DNA from: Streptomyces sp. NBC_00569 | GTDB lineage: Bacteria; Actinomycetota; Actinomycetes; Streptomycetales; Streptomycetaceae | Length of the DNA stretch: 64,000 bases | Reading direction: 5' to 3' | Assembly (NCBI RefSeq): GCF_036345255.1 | Contig: NZ_CP107783.1 | Span: 8,549,001 to 8,613,000, forward strand | Shown: piece after piece, positions 24,749-32,888 of the stretch | Numbering within the stretch: position 1 is the stretch's first letter | Layout of the letters: each line of letters starts with the position of its first letter | The notes under the pieces: generated by a model | Seen by the model: only the letters and a program-made list of their open reading frames with translations | Database searches by the model: none | What the model was told of the DNA's origin: nothing | Program-made: the position numbers and the translations under genes

Positions 24749-26491
24749 ATGAGCAGCACGGAAACCCCGACCTCGACTTCCTCCCCGTCCCCGTCCCCGT
24801 CCAGGCCCCGGCCGGTGCGGCGGCTCCCGCTCGCGGGGGTGCTGCGCCTCAACAAGCCGTCCGACATCTGGTTCAAGCCCGCGACCAGCGTCGTCGTGTC
24901 CGCGGCGGTGCCGAATCTGACGCTGCTCGCCCTCGGCCGCCTCGACCTCGCGATGTACACGATGGCCGGGTCGCTGTGCGCTCTCTACGCCCACAACCTG
25001 CCGTACGCGGCGCGCGCCCGTGCCCTCGCCTGGGTCGTCCTCGGCATGCTCGCGAGCCTCGCCGTGGCCCTGCTCACCGCCTCGCTCACCTCGTCGGCCG
25101 CCGTGCTCGTGGCAGTCGGCGCGCTCCTCGCCGCGGCGCAGAAGACCCTGTGCGACGCGACCCGCGTCGGACCGCCCGGCCACCTGATCCTCACGTTCAT
25201 CAGCTCGGCCGGCCTCTTCGCCCCGCAGACCCTGGGGCAGATACCCGGCCACCTCGCCCTGACCGTCGGCGCGGGCGCCGTGGCCTGGCTCGTCGGCATG
25301 GCCCCCGCCCTCGTGCGCCCGCACGGCCCGGAGCGGCGCGCCACCGCCCGCGCGCTGAACGCCGCCGCCGCGTACGTGAGCGCCGAGGACGGCGCGCGCG
25401 AGCGGGCCAGGGCCGGCGCTGCCGCCGCCGTGCACGCCGCCTGGCAGTCCCTCCTCGCCACCGGCGGCCGGGGCGCCGCCCGCCGTGCCCTGGAGCGCCT
25501 CGTCGTGCGCGCCGAGGTCGCCCTCGCGGCGCCCGACGACACCGACCCGGCGCTCCTGCGCGACTGGGCCGCCGGCCTGAGCGGCACGGGCCCCGTCCCG
25601 CGCGTCGGCCACGCCCACACCCATGAAAGCGACGTCGACGACGAAGTGCTCGGCATCGAGGCCGAACTCGCCTTCGGCAAGCCGTCGTTGTGGCGCAGGC
25701 TCGCCCCCGGCTCACCTCTGCTGCCGGTCGCCCTGCGCACCGCCGTCGGCTGCGCCCTCGCCGGATACGGGTCCCTCGCCCTCGGCGTCGGCCGCCCGTA
25801 CTGGGCCCTGGTCACCGCCGCCTCGCTCTACCAGGCCAACGTCACCCTCACCTGGAACCGCACCGTGCAGCGCGTGGCCGGCAACCTCGCCGGAGTGCTC
25901 GTCTTCGCCGCCGTGGTGCCCCTCGCCCACGTGGGTCAGATCTTCGTCGTCCTGTTCTGCCTGCTCTTCAGCTTCGGTGCCGAGGCGTTCATCTCCCGCA
26001 ACTACTGGCTCGGCAGCGTCTGCGTGACCCCCATGGCGCTGCTGATCACCGAGTTCGCCAGGACGCAGGAGGCCGGCGAGCTCATCGCGGACCGGGTCGT
26101 GGACACCCTCGTGGGGGCGCTGCTCGGCATCGTCGCCGCCGTGATCGTCACCAACCGGCGCGCCGCCGACCACATCGAGCTCGCCCTGGAGGCGACCGAC
26201 CGCGCCCGCGAGGCCGCGGAGCGCACCCTCGCCGCCCCGCGTCCCGAGCCCGGCGGACTGGAGACCACGCGCCGCAGGCTCACCGCCGCCCTCGTCGAAC
26301 TGCGCGCCGCCGACGACACCGCGGCCGGCGAATGGTGGCAGCGCGCCCTGCCCGAGGAGCGTGTGGTCGCCGCGGAGCAGGCCGGACACCGTACGCTCGC
26401 GGCGACGGTCCGACGCCGCACGCGGCGGACCGTCCAGGAGACCGACGAGCACAGGGGCGGCACGGACGCCCGGGAGAACACGCGAGCATGA
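24749..26491 (+). CDS. FUSC-family efflux protein, MarR-linked
   Basis: 580 residues from ATG 24749. Two membrane domains (about residues 50-180 and 325-460, e.g. LRTAVGCALAGYGSLALGVG and YWALVTAASLYQANVTLTW), each followed by a cytosolic helical part, the full-length FUSC/YccS-like layout. Family members export aromatic acids or other small organics. The stop overlaps the MarR start as ATGA. Different from the two shorter FUSC proteins at the left end. The start is seven bases after the palindrome, with no clear ribosome site, so mRNA may be nearly leaderless. Confidence 0.87.
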   Translation: MSSTETPTSTSSPSPSPSRPRPVRRLPLAGVLRLNKPSDIWFKPATSVVVSAAVPNLTLLALGRLDLAMYTMAGSLCALYAHNLPYAARARALAWVVLGMLASLAVALLTASLTSSAAVLVAVGALLAAAQKTLCDATRVGPPGHLILTFISSAGLFAPQTLGQIPGHLALTVGAGAVAWLVGMAPALVRPHGPERRATARALNAAAAYVSAEDGARERARAGAAAAVHAAWQSLLATGGRGAARRALERLVVRAEVALAAPDDTDPALLRDWAAGLSGTGPVPRVGHAHTHESDVDDEVLGIEAELAFGKPSLWRRLAPGSPLLPVALRTAVGCALAGYGSLALGVGRPYWALVTAASLYQANVTLTWNRTVQRVAGNLAGVLVFAAVVPLAHVGQIFVVLFCLLFSFGAEAFISRNYWLGSVCVTPMALLITEFARTQEAGELIADRVVDTLVGALLGIVAAVIVTNRRAADHIELALEATDRAREAAERTLAAPRPEPGGLETTRRRLTAALVELRAADDTAAGEWWQRALPEERVVAAEQAGHRTLAATVRRRTRRTVQETDEHRGGTDARENTRA

Positions 26492-27018
26492 CGACACGCA
26501 ACGGCAGGGCTGCGGCGGACGACACCGTCGCCGCGGTGGTGCGGCAGTGGCAGACGGTCCGCCCCGACATCGACACCGGGCCCATGGAGGTCATCGGGCG
26601 GATCAACCGCTGCGCCGCCCTCCTCCAGCAGGCCGAGGACGCGCCGCTGCGCCGCGCCGGGCTGACCCGCGCCGAGTTCGACCTGCTCGGCGCGCTGCGC
26701 CGTACCGGCCACGAACTCACCCCGGGTGACCTTTCGCGGGAGACGTTCTCTTCGGGCGCCGCCGTCACCAAGCGGCTCAAGCAGCTCCAGGAGCGCGGTC
26801 TGGTCGACCGGCGCGGCGACACCCGCGACCGGCGCGTCTCCCACCTCAGCCTGACCGGCGCCGGCCGCGAGCTGGTCGACGCGCTGCTGCCCGACCAGCT
26901 CGCGTACGAGAAGACGGTGCTGTCCGGCCTCGGCGGCGCCGGACAGGGGCAACTCAGTGTCCTTCTGGGCGAGTTGCTCGGTCAGCTCGAAGGCCGCCCG
27001 GGTGGCCCGCGCGCCTGA
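26488..27018 (+). CDS. MarR-family transcriptional regulator
   Basis: 176 residues from ATG 26488, overlapping the FUSC stop by four bases. Winged helix: LTRAEFDLLGALRRTGHELT then PGDLSRETFSSGAAVTKRLK and wing DRRGDTRDRRVSHLSLTGAG. N-terminal and C-terminal dimerisation helices present. MarR proteins release DNA on binding phenolic ligands; coupling to an efflux gene supports a sense-and-export unit. Confidence 0.94.
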   Translation: MTTRNGRAAADDTVAAVVRQWQTVRPDIDTGPMEVIGRINRCAALLQQAEDAPLRRAGLTRAEFDLLGALRRTGHELTPGDLSRETFSSGAAVTKRLKQLQERGLVDRRGDTRDRRVSHLSLTGAGRELVDALLPDQLAYEKTVLSGLGGAGQGQLSVLLGELLGQLEGRPGGPRA

Positions 27019-27087
27019 TCCGGGGCTCGACGTGGCCCTGCCCGGATCGGCCCGGCCGTGCGCCCGGCCAGGTGGAGCCCCTGCTGG

Positions 27088-27210
27088 GGACCTCGGTCGG
27101 CGGCCGGCGGTAGCCGCTGGTCCGAACTGAGGACCCCGGTCGGCGGCCCGCGGTGACCGCTGGTCCGAGGGATCCTCCTCGGCAGCCGCGAGCAACCGCC
27201 TGGTCCCTGG
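27088..27210. repeat. 43-bp tandem repeat, three copies
   Basis: A 38-bp core at 27088-27125 recurs at 27131-27168 with few changes and, more degenerate, at about 27169-27210. Each ends with CGCTGGTCC or CGCCTGGTCC. It lies after the marR stop. The 27019-27407 space otherwise holds no gene; TTGACC at 27367-27372 with CAGAGT 18 bp downstream is a promoter candidate for the remnant region. Confidence 0.7.
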
Positions 27211-27407
27211 CTCCACACGCTCGGCGTGGCACAGACCGCGGGCGCCGCGGACACCGCCGCCTCAGCAGGGGCGGACCGGATTCACCGGCTGGAAGAGATC
27301 GCCGTCGGGCGCCATGTGCCTGTCCGCGCCGGCCGGTTGCGCCGGAGCGAATTCATGATCCGACCATTGACCCGGGCGTGAACGTGGGGGCAGAGTGCGG
27401 GAAGTCA

Positions 27408-27422
27408 ACTGGTCCGACCAGT
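27408..27422. promoter_or_regulatory. FadR/GntR-type operator (orphan)
   Basis: ACTGGTC-C-GACCAGT, a perfect 15-bp palindrome, matches the TGGTnnnACCA core used by FadR-type GntR regulators. It sits just downstream of a TTGACC/CAGAGT promoter candidate and upstream of truncated genes only. No GntR gene is in the window. Confidence 0.65.
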
Positions 27423-27457
27423 CAGTCGGCCTGGTGGCCGACCGACGTGGCGGTGCC

Positions 27458-27541
27458 ATGCGTTCCCGCTCGACCGCCCTGTCCCTCCCCGGGACCGACG
27501 CCGAGGCGGCGGTCGCCCTCACCCAGGAACTCGTCCGGCTG
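27458..27541 (+). pseudogene. N-terminal remnant of an M20-type peptidase
   Basis: ATG 27458 starts MRSRSTALSLPGTDAEAAVA then LTQELVRL, resembling the beginning of M20 (ArgE/DapE) peptidases, whose helix usually reads ALTQELVRIPS. After about 28 codons the similarity ends at a junction with symporter sequence in another frame. The assignment is from a short stretch. Confidence 0.45.
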
Positions 27542-27546
27542 CGCCG

Positions 27547-27846
27547 CTCGTCCAGCTGTCCGTCCTGTCGTACGAGGGCCTGGCCCAGCTCGTGCCCGTC
27601 GTGCTGCTCTCCTTGTTCTGGCGGCGGATGACGGCGCGCGCCGGGATCTCCGGCATGCTCGCCGGGCTCGCCGTGATGACGGCGCTGTGGGCCACCGACA
27701 ACGACCCGTGGCACGGGGTCAACGGTGGCATCATCGCGCTGGCCGCGAACCTCGTGGTGACGTTCGCGGTCTCCCGCGCCACACCGGCCCCGAACGCCCC
27801 GCCCCGCAACGGCCCACCGCCCCGGCCACCTCGACGGCCGGGGTGA
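27547..27846 (+). pseudogene. C-terminal remnant of SSS-family solute:sodium symporter
   Basis: The frame encodes LVQLSVLSYEGLAQLVPVVL then LSLFWRRMTARAGISGMLAG, AVMTALWATDNDPWHGVNGG and IIALAANLVVTFAV, the last three membrane helices of an SSS/PutP-type carrier. Ten or more upstream helices are missing. It ends with a Pro-rich tail 11 bp before the next fragment's start. Confidence 0.75.
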
Positions 27847-27856
27847 AGGAGTCCTG

Positions 27857-28099
27857 ATGATCGACGAGACCGCACCCGTCCTCCACCGCGCCGCCCATAT
27901 CGTCAGCCAGAGCGGCGCGGGCCCCGAGCCCGAGATGATCGCCGTCGCCGACGGCCGGATCCGCGCCACCGGCACCGTCGCCGCCCTGCGCGACCGCTTC
28001 CCCGGCGCGCCCGAGACCGACCACGGTGACGCCACCCTCGTGCCCGGCCTGAACGACGCGCGCCGCGCACGCGCCGCGCCCACATCCACCTGGTGTTGA
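27857..28099 (+). pseudogene. N-terminal remnant of an amidohydrolase
   Basis: From ATG 27857 the protein reads HRAAHIVSQSGAGPEPEMIA then VADGRIRATGTVAALRDRFP and GDATLVPGLNDA, the N-terminal beta-sandwich and first strand of a YtcJ/imidazolonepropionase-like amidohydrolase. The metal-ligand HxH expected next appears only after a disrupted stretch in another frame (HIHLVLT), and the frame stops at the edge of the transposon-like element. No continuation is found on the other side of the element. Confidence 0.7.
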
Positions 28100-28100
28100 C

Positions 28101-28260
28101 TTCCTCCCCCTCGTGAACGAGGGGGATTCCTACGGCTCGCGCAGTGGGGGTTCCTGCTTCGTCGCCGACTGCCCGCCCGGAGTTCTCCGTTGAGGTCTTG
28201 CACCGGCTCCACAGGCTGTCACCGTCAGCCCGACGGCCAGCAGGTTCTTCGCGGCGTTCA
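28101..28260 (-). ncRNA. Predicted omega RNA (TnpB guide RNA)
   Basis: For characterised TnpB proteins the guide RNA comes from the 3' part of tnpB plus the adjacent element end, with the guide in flanking DNA. Here it would be read leftward and its guide would start just left of about 28101, in the amidohydrolase remnant. Limits are inferred from family knowledge and the end hairpin, not seen directly. Confidence 0.4.
28106..28125 (-). repeat. Subterminal hairpin, tnpB-distal end
   Basis: Nine-base arms (28106-28114 and 28117-28125) with a two-base loop, five bases from the tnpB stop. In tnpB elements this end forms the scaffold part of the guide RNA. Confidence 0.7.
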
Positions 28261-29332
28261 CGTCCCGGTCCTGGGTCACACCACAGTTTCCGCACGTCCA
28301 AGTACGGACGCTGAGCGGCATCTTCTCCTGGAGAGCGCCGCAGGCGGAGCACAGCTTGGACGAGGGGAAAAAGCGGTCGACGGCGACCACGTCCCGCTCG
28401 TACCAGGCGGCCTTGTACTCCAGCATGGACCGGAACTCCGACCACGCCGCGTCGCTGATGGCGCGGGCCAGATTCCGGTTCTTGACCATGTTCCGCACGG
28501 TCAGGTCCTCGATCACGAGCATTTGGTTCTCACGCACGAGTCGAGTGGTCAGCTTGTGCAGATTGTCCCGGCGTCGGTCTGCGATCCGGGCGTGGATCTT
28601 GGCGACCTGGCGTCGAGCCTTGGCCCGGTTCGCCGACCCCTTCTCCTTCTTCGCCAGACGACGCTGGGCCAGCGCGAGACGGGCGCGGTCGCGACGCTCA
28701 TGGCGCGGGTTGACGATCTTCTCGCCGGTGGACAGGGTCAGCAGATGGTCAAGGCCGACATCGACACCGACCGCCTTGTCGTTCGCGGGGAGCGGCTTGA
28801 TGTTGGGGTCCTCGCACAGCATGGAGACGAACCAGCGCCCCGCCGCGTCCCGGGACACGGTCACCGTGGACGGCTTCGCCCCCGCCGGGAGCGGCCGCGA
28901 CCAGATGATGTCCAACGGCTCGCTCATCTTCGCCAGGGTCAGCTTGCCGTCACGGAAGCGGAAACCGGACGTGGTGTATTCGGCGGACTTACGAGACTTC
29001 CTCTTCGACTTGAAGCGCGGGTACTTGGCCCGCTTGCCGAAGAAGTGAGTGAATGCCGTCTGCAAGTGGCGCAAGCACTGCTGCAGCGGGACCGAGGACA
29101 CCTCGTTGAGGAACGCGAGTTCCTCGGTCTTCTTCCACGCCGTCAGCATCGCCGAGGTGGCGTTGTAGTTCACCCGCTCCTGCCGCGCCCACGCCTCGGT
29201 ACGGGCCGCGAGGGCCAGATTGTAGACCTTGCGGACGCAACCGAACGTGCGCGACAGCTCGGCCGCCTGCGCATCGGTCGGATAGAAGCGGTACTTGAAC
29301 GCCCGCTTCACATACGTCGTGGTCACGCTCAC
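28130..29332 (-). CDS. tnpB: RNA-guided endonuclease TnpB (IS605 OrfB family)
   Basis: About 400 residues; GTG 29332 chosen, GTG 29326 also possible, and no clear ribosome site. TnpB, the Cas12 ancestor, cuts DNA next to a short motif using an omega RNA. The N-terminal segment YVKRAFKYRFYPTDAQAAEL is typical. The RuvC triad is complete: Asp in VGVDVGLDHLLTLSTG, Glu in LVIEDLTVRNMVKN, Asp in DRDVNAAKNLLAVG. The zinc finger CSACG...CGNCG lies between the last two. The gene appears intact. C-terminal tail PQRRTPGGQSATKQEPPL is disordered. Confidence 0.93.
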   Translation of the reverse strand: MSVTTTYVKRAFKYRFYPTDAQAAELSRTFGCVRKVYNLALAARTEAWARQERVNYNATSAMLTAWKKTEELAFLNEVSSVPLQQCLRHLQTAFTHFFGKRAKYPRFKSKRKSRKSAEYTTSGFRFRDGKLTLAKMSEPLDIIWSRPLPAGAKPSTVTVSRDAAGRWFVSMLCEDPNIKPLPANDKAVGVDVGLDHLLTLSTGEKIVNPRHERRDRARLALAQRRLAKKEKGSANRAKARRQVAKIHARIADRRRDNLHKLTTRLVRENQMLVIEDLTVRNMVKNRNLARAISDAAWSEFRSMLEYKAAWYERDVVAVDRFFPSSKLCSACGALQEKMPLSVRTWTCGNCGVTQDRDVNAAKNLLAVGLTVTACGAGARPQRRTPGGQSATKQEPPLREP

Positions 29333-29441
29333 AAACTGGTGGAGCCGCACGTGAAGGCCCAAAACTGCGGGGCAGAGCAGGGCCTTTCGTCCCTGGTGGC
29401 GAAACCTCGCTCCCTGCCCTGCTCCGCAAGGTGTCGTCTCC

Positions 29442-29465
29442 TACTCCCGGCTGAAGCCGGGAGTA
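29442..29465 (-). repeat. Subterminal hairpin, tnpB-proximal end
   Basis: Perfect 10-bp stem with TGAA loop about 110 bp upstream of tnpB, the typical position of the left-end hairpin in this element class. It ends 38 bp before the acylase start, so the element may influence acylase expression. Confidence 0.7.
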
Positions 29466-29502
29466 CCCACGAAAGGACTCCGATGATGGCGGTGACATAC
29501 CG

Positions 29503-31839
29503 GTGAACACACCGACAGTCGCGGACTTCGAGATCCCCGGCCTCGCCGAACCGGTCGAGATACTCGTCGACCGGTGGGGCGTGCCCCACCTCTACGCGGG
29601 CTCCCAGGACGACCTGTTCCTGGCACAGGGCTTCAACGCGGCCCGCGACCGTCTCTTCCAGCTCGACCTGTGGCGTCGCCGCGGACTCGGCCTGCTGTCC
29701 GAGGTGTTCGGCGGGCAGTACGTCGGGCACGACCGCGCCGCCCGCCTGTTCCTCTACCGGGGCGACATGGCCGAGGAGTGGAGCGCGTACGGCGAGGACA
29801 CCGAACGGATCACCACGGCGTTCGTGAACGGCATCAACGCCTACGTGTCCCTGTGCCACCGCGACCCGTCCCGACGTCCGCCGGAATTCGCCATGTTGGG
29901 CTACGAACCGGCCCACTGGGACCCCTCGGACGTCGCCAGGATCCGCAGCCACGGCCTCCAGTACAACCTCCACGACGAGGTCGCCCGCGCCCTCACCCTG
30001 CGCGATCACGGCACCGGCGTCGAGGATCTGCGCCGGCGCCGCGAACCCGCCCCGCACCACCTCACCGTTCCCGAGGGTCTCGACCTGAGCGTCATTCCGG
30101 ACGACGTCCTGCGCGTGTACGACCTCGCGACGGTCCCGCCCTGGCCGGACGCCGCCGCCCTCCAGGGCATCGACGGCTCCAACAACTGGGTGCTCGCGCC
30201 CTCCAGGACCGCCACCGGCCGTCCCATCCTCGCCAACGACCCGCACCGCGCGGTCACTCTGCCCGCCCTGCGCTACATCGCGCACCTGACCGCACCCGGC
30301 ATCGACGTCATCGGCGCGGGCGAGCCCGCCCTGCCCGGCCTCTCCATCGGCCACAACGGGAACATCGCGTTCGGCTTCACGATCTTCCCGATCGACCAGG
30401 AGGACCTGTACGTCTACGAGACCGACCCCGGCAACCCGCGCGCCTACCGCTACGAAGGCCGCTGGGAAGCGATGACCCGCGTGACCGAGACCATCCCGGT
30501 CAAGGACGGGGAGCCGGCCGAGGCCGAGCTGTGGTTCACCCGGCACGGCCCCGTCATCCACGAACACCCCACGCGGGACGCCGCGTTCGCCGTGCGCGCC
30601 GCCTGGCTCGGCCCCGGCATGGCGCCCTACCTCGGCAGCACCGGCTACATGCGCGCCGAAGGGCCCGACGCGTTCGTCGCCGCGCTGCGCCGCTGGGGCG
30701 CGCCCGGCGAGAACCAGGTGTACGCGGCGCCCGACGGCACCGTCGGCTGGCGCCCCGCGGGCCGCGCCCCGGTCCGCCCGAACTGGGACGGTACCCTGCC
30801 CGTGCCCGGCGACGGCCGCTACGAATGGGACGGCTTCCTCGACGCCGACGCGCTGCCCGCCGAACGCGACCCGGACCAGGGCTGGTTCGCCACCGCCAAC
30901 CAGATGAACCTGCCGCCCGGCTACCCGAACGACCGCGACACGGTCACGTACGACTGGTACGCCCCCACCCGCCACCACCGCATCGCCGAGAAGCTCGACG
31001 CGCGCACGGACTGGACCGTGGAGGACTGCGTCCGGCTCCAGACCGACACCGTCAGCCTGCCCGCGCGCCGCATCCTGCCGCTGCTCGCCGAGCTGACCGG
31101 CGACGACCCGCTGACGGCGCGGGCCATCGACCTGCTGCGGGAGTGGGACGCCGACGTCACGGCGGACTCGGCGGCCGCCGCGCTCTTCGAGATCTGGTAC
31201 CGCCGTCATCTGCGCCCGGCCGTCTTCGCCGAGGCGCTCCGTGAAGTCGCCCCCGAGGCCAAACGCGCGGCGGCCCTCGCCCGGATCCTGCCGTCCGACG
31301 ACCCGGCCGCCGACCCCCGTGTCGACCTGGACCTGCTCACGGGCGCGGAGACGGGCCCCGACCCCGGCACCCTGCTGGCCACCCTGTCGGCCGCGGTCGG
31401 CGAACTCTCCGCACTCCTCGGCCCCGACCCGGCCGCGTGGACCTGGGGCGCGCTCCACCACGCCCGCGTGTACCACCCGGTGACCGCGCTCCACGACGGA
31501 CCGCAGCCGCCGTGGGCGTCCGTCGGTCCCGCCCCGCGCGGCGGCAGCGGGGACACGGTGGGCGTCGCGCCGTACGGACCCGACTTCCGCCAGACGACCG
31601 GCGCCACCTTCCGCCTGGTCGTCGACGTCGGCTCGTGGGACGACTCCGTGGCCATGAACTCGCCCGGCCAGTCGGGTGATCCGGACAGCGAGCACTACAG
31701 CGACCTGTTCACCACGTGGGCCGCCGACGGCTTCTTCCCGCTCCTCTACAGCCGCGAGCAGGTGGAGAAGCACACGGCGCGGACGATCACCCTGCGACCG
31801 CCCGCGCCGGTCACGGCTCAGGACCCGAACGGCAGATAG
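29503..31839 (+). CDS. Penicillin acylase-family Ntn hydrolase
   Basis: 778 residues from GTG 29503. Precursor of a self-cleaving amidase: alpha-chain region VEILVDRWGVPHLYAGSQDD and FNAARDRLFQLDLWRRRGLG, spacer, then the autocatalytic site GIDGSNNWVLAPSRTATG with Ser about residue 226 as new N-terminal nucleophile, and beta-chain with LANDPHRAVTLPALRY, NGNIAFGFTIFPIDQEDLYV and NQVYAAPDGTVGW. Most family members are secreted; no signal peptide is visible here, so a cytosolic amide or lactam hydrolase is likely. A SD-preceded mini-ORF (ATG 29483, peptide MMAVTYR) overlaps its GTG as GTGA. Convergent with DUF917-1 (22-bp overlap). Substrate unknown. Confidence 0.9.
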   Translation: MNTPTVADFEIPGLAEPVEILVDRWGVPHLYAGSQDDLFLAQGFNAARDRLFQLDLWRRRGLGLLSEVFGGQYVGHDRAARLFLYRGDMAEEWSAYGEDTERITTAFVNGINAYVSLCHRDPSRRPPEFAMLGYEPAHWDPSDVARIRSHGLQYNLHDEVARALTLRDHGTGVEDLRRRREPAPHHLTVPEGLDLSVIPDDVLRVYDLATVPPWPDAAALQGIDGSNNWVLAPSRTATGRPILANDPHRAVTLPALRYIAHLTAPGIDVIGAGEPALPGLSIGHNGNIAFGFTIFPIDQEDLYVYETDPGNPRAYRYEGRWEAMTRVTETIPVKDGEPAEAELWFTRHGPVIHEHPTRDAAFAVRAAWLGPGMAPYLGSTGYMRAEGPDAFVAALRRWGAPGENQVYAAPDGTVGWRPAGRAPVRPNWDGTLPVPGDGRYEWDGFLDADALPAERDPDQGWFATANQMNLPPGYPNDRDTVTYDWYAPTRHHRIAEKLDARTDWTVEDCVRLQTDTVSLPARRILPLLAELTGDDPLTARAIDLLREWDADVTADSAAAALFEIWYRRHLRPAVFAEALREVAPEAKRAAALARILPSDDPAADPRVDLDLLTGAETGPDPGTLLATLSAAVGELSALLGPDPAAWTWGALHHARVYHPVTALHDGPQPPWASVGPAPRGGSGDTVGVAPYGPDFRQTTGATFRLVVDVGSWDDSVAMNSPGQSGDPDSEHYSDLFTTWAADGFFPLLYSREQVEKHTARTITLRPPAPVTAQDPNGR

Positions 31840-32888
31840 TCCACGTCGTACCCGAAGTACCGCGGCCCGGCCAGCGCCAGGCCGCCCGGCGAGGTCCACC
31901 GGGGGTCGCAGCGCGCGGCCAGCACACTGACGCGCAGCCCGTAGCGCAGCCCCTCGGTGGTCACCGGATCGCCCGACTCGCTGTCCAGGACACAGATCAG
32001 GTCGGGCGTCGTGGCGACGGTCACGCCGTCCCGCGTGGCCAGCAGGTGCTCGTTCTGGAAGTCGAGTTCGAGCACCTGCCCCGCCTCGTCGGCGATGCCC
32101 TCGACGCGGGCCCGGCCCCGCGCGAAGCCGCCCTCGGTCCGCCGGCTCACGTCGACGACCTTGCCGGTCAGCAGATGGACACCGTCGAGCATCGTGCGGG
32201 CCGCGGCCACCGGGTCGCTGTGCGCGGCCCGCGCCTCGCGCACCGCCGCGCCGAGCCGCTCGGCGAGGGTCAGCGTCGCGGGTACGAGGCCGTCGGCGAG
32301 CTGGTCGCCCCGCATGACCGTGTCGGCACACGAGATCTGGCACCCGAGCTCCACGCACACGGCGCGCGCGATCCGCTCGGCCGCGTGGTTGTCGACGGCC
32401 TCCACGATGAGCGTGTTGCCCTTGTCGTCCGCGAGCGCCATCGGCGAGTTGCTCACGCCGATCAGGCCCGGCAGCACCATCTGCGCCTCGGGGAAGGCGC
32501 GCCCCATCGCGTCGCCGTCCACGATCGGGAGGCCCGCCTCCGCGGCGCACGCGATGGGCAGCATGGAGTTGACGCCGCCGACCTCGATGGGCGCGATGTG
32601 CGTGGCGGGCCGCCCGATGTGCTTCTCCAGCGCCCGCAGGGCGGCCAGTTCCTCGCCGCCGCTCGGGACCCGCTCCAGGAGGACGGTCGGCGCCCCCATC
32701 CCCGACACCGGCACGACGGTCGCGTCCGGCGCCACCTCGTCGATGTCCACGACCCGCACCGGGCCGTGCTTGCGGATGGCCTCCCGTGCCAGGAGTTTGC
32801 CGATGTACGGGTCGCCGCCCCCGCCGGTGCCGAGGATGCCGGCGCCGCGGGCGATGTCGTCGAGGTTGTCCAGGTTGATCTCACGCAT
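31818..32888 (-). CDS. DUF917 protein 1 (S-methyl thiohydantoin desulfurase-like)
   Basis: 356 residues from ATG 32888, overlapping the HyuA-1 stop by eight bases. N-terminal Gly-rich motif ARGAGILGTGGGGDPYIG, EVGGVNSMLPIACAAEAGLP, the signature VDGDAMGRAFPEAQMV, and C-terminal PDLICVLDSESGDPVTTEGL. Pfam now names this domain for S-methyl thiohydantoin desulfurase; most members are untested. Pairing with a hydantoinase/oxoprolinase-family partner, as here, is usual. Last gene of the leftward operon. A second, diverged copy lies at 37533-38540. Confidence 0.88.
   Translation of the reverse strand: MREINLDNLDDIARGAGILGTGGGGDPYIGKLLAREAIRKHGPVRVVDIDEVAPDATVVPVSGMGAPTVLLERVPSGGEELAALRALEKHIGRPATHIAPIEVGGVNSMLPIACAAEAGLPIVDGDAMGRAFPEAQMVLPGLIGVSNSPMALADDKGNTLIVEAVDNHAAERIARAVCVELGCQISCADTVMRGDQLADGLVPATLTLAERLGAAVREARAAHSDPVAAARTMLDGVHLLTGKVVDVSRRTEGGFARGRARVEGIADEAGQVLELDFQNEHLLATRDGVTVATTPDLICVLDSESGDPVTTEGLRYGLRVSVLAARCDPRWTSPGGLALAGPRYFGYDVDYLPFGS

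Larger units (their letters stand above)
28101..29470 (-). mobile_element. IS605/IS1341-type element with tnpB only
   Basis: The tnpB gene is bounded by hairpins typical of IS200/IS605 ends: CCCCCTCGT/ACGAGGGGG at 28106-28125 (end after tnpB) and a 10-bp stem TACTCCCGGC/GCCGGGAGTA with TGAA loop at 29442-29465 (end before tnpB). No tnpA Y1 transposase is present, so it would need one in trans. Exact ends cannot be fixed without an empty site. It separates the truncated amidohydrolase from the acylase gene. Confidence 0.75.

Noticed and set aside
24749..27018. FUSC-MarR as a third copy of the duplicated FUSC gene at the left end
   Set aside because: It is about 200 residues longer with different sequence and domain duplication; only family-level similarity.
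27019..27400. tRNA gene in the post-marR gap
   Set aside because: The repeated CTGGTCC motifs briefly suggested arms, but no cloverleaf or CCA-proximal stem could be formed.
29503..31839. Beta-lactam antibiotic tailoring cluster
   Set aside because: The acylase family is broad, and no beta-lactam biosynthesis genes are in the window; neighbours point to nitrogen catabolism.
29329..32550. 1073-codon minus-strand frame opposite the acylase
   Set aside because: Shadow of the acylase and part of the DUF917 region; composition is typical of GC-driven open frames.
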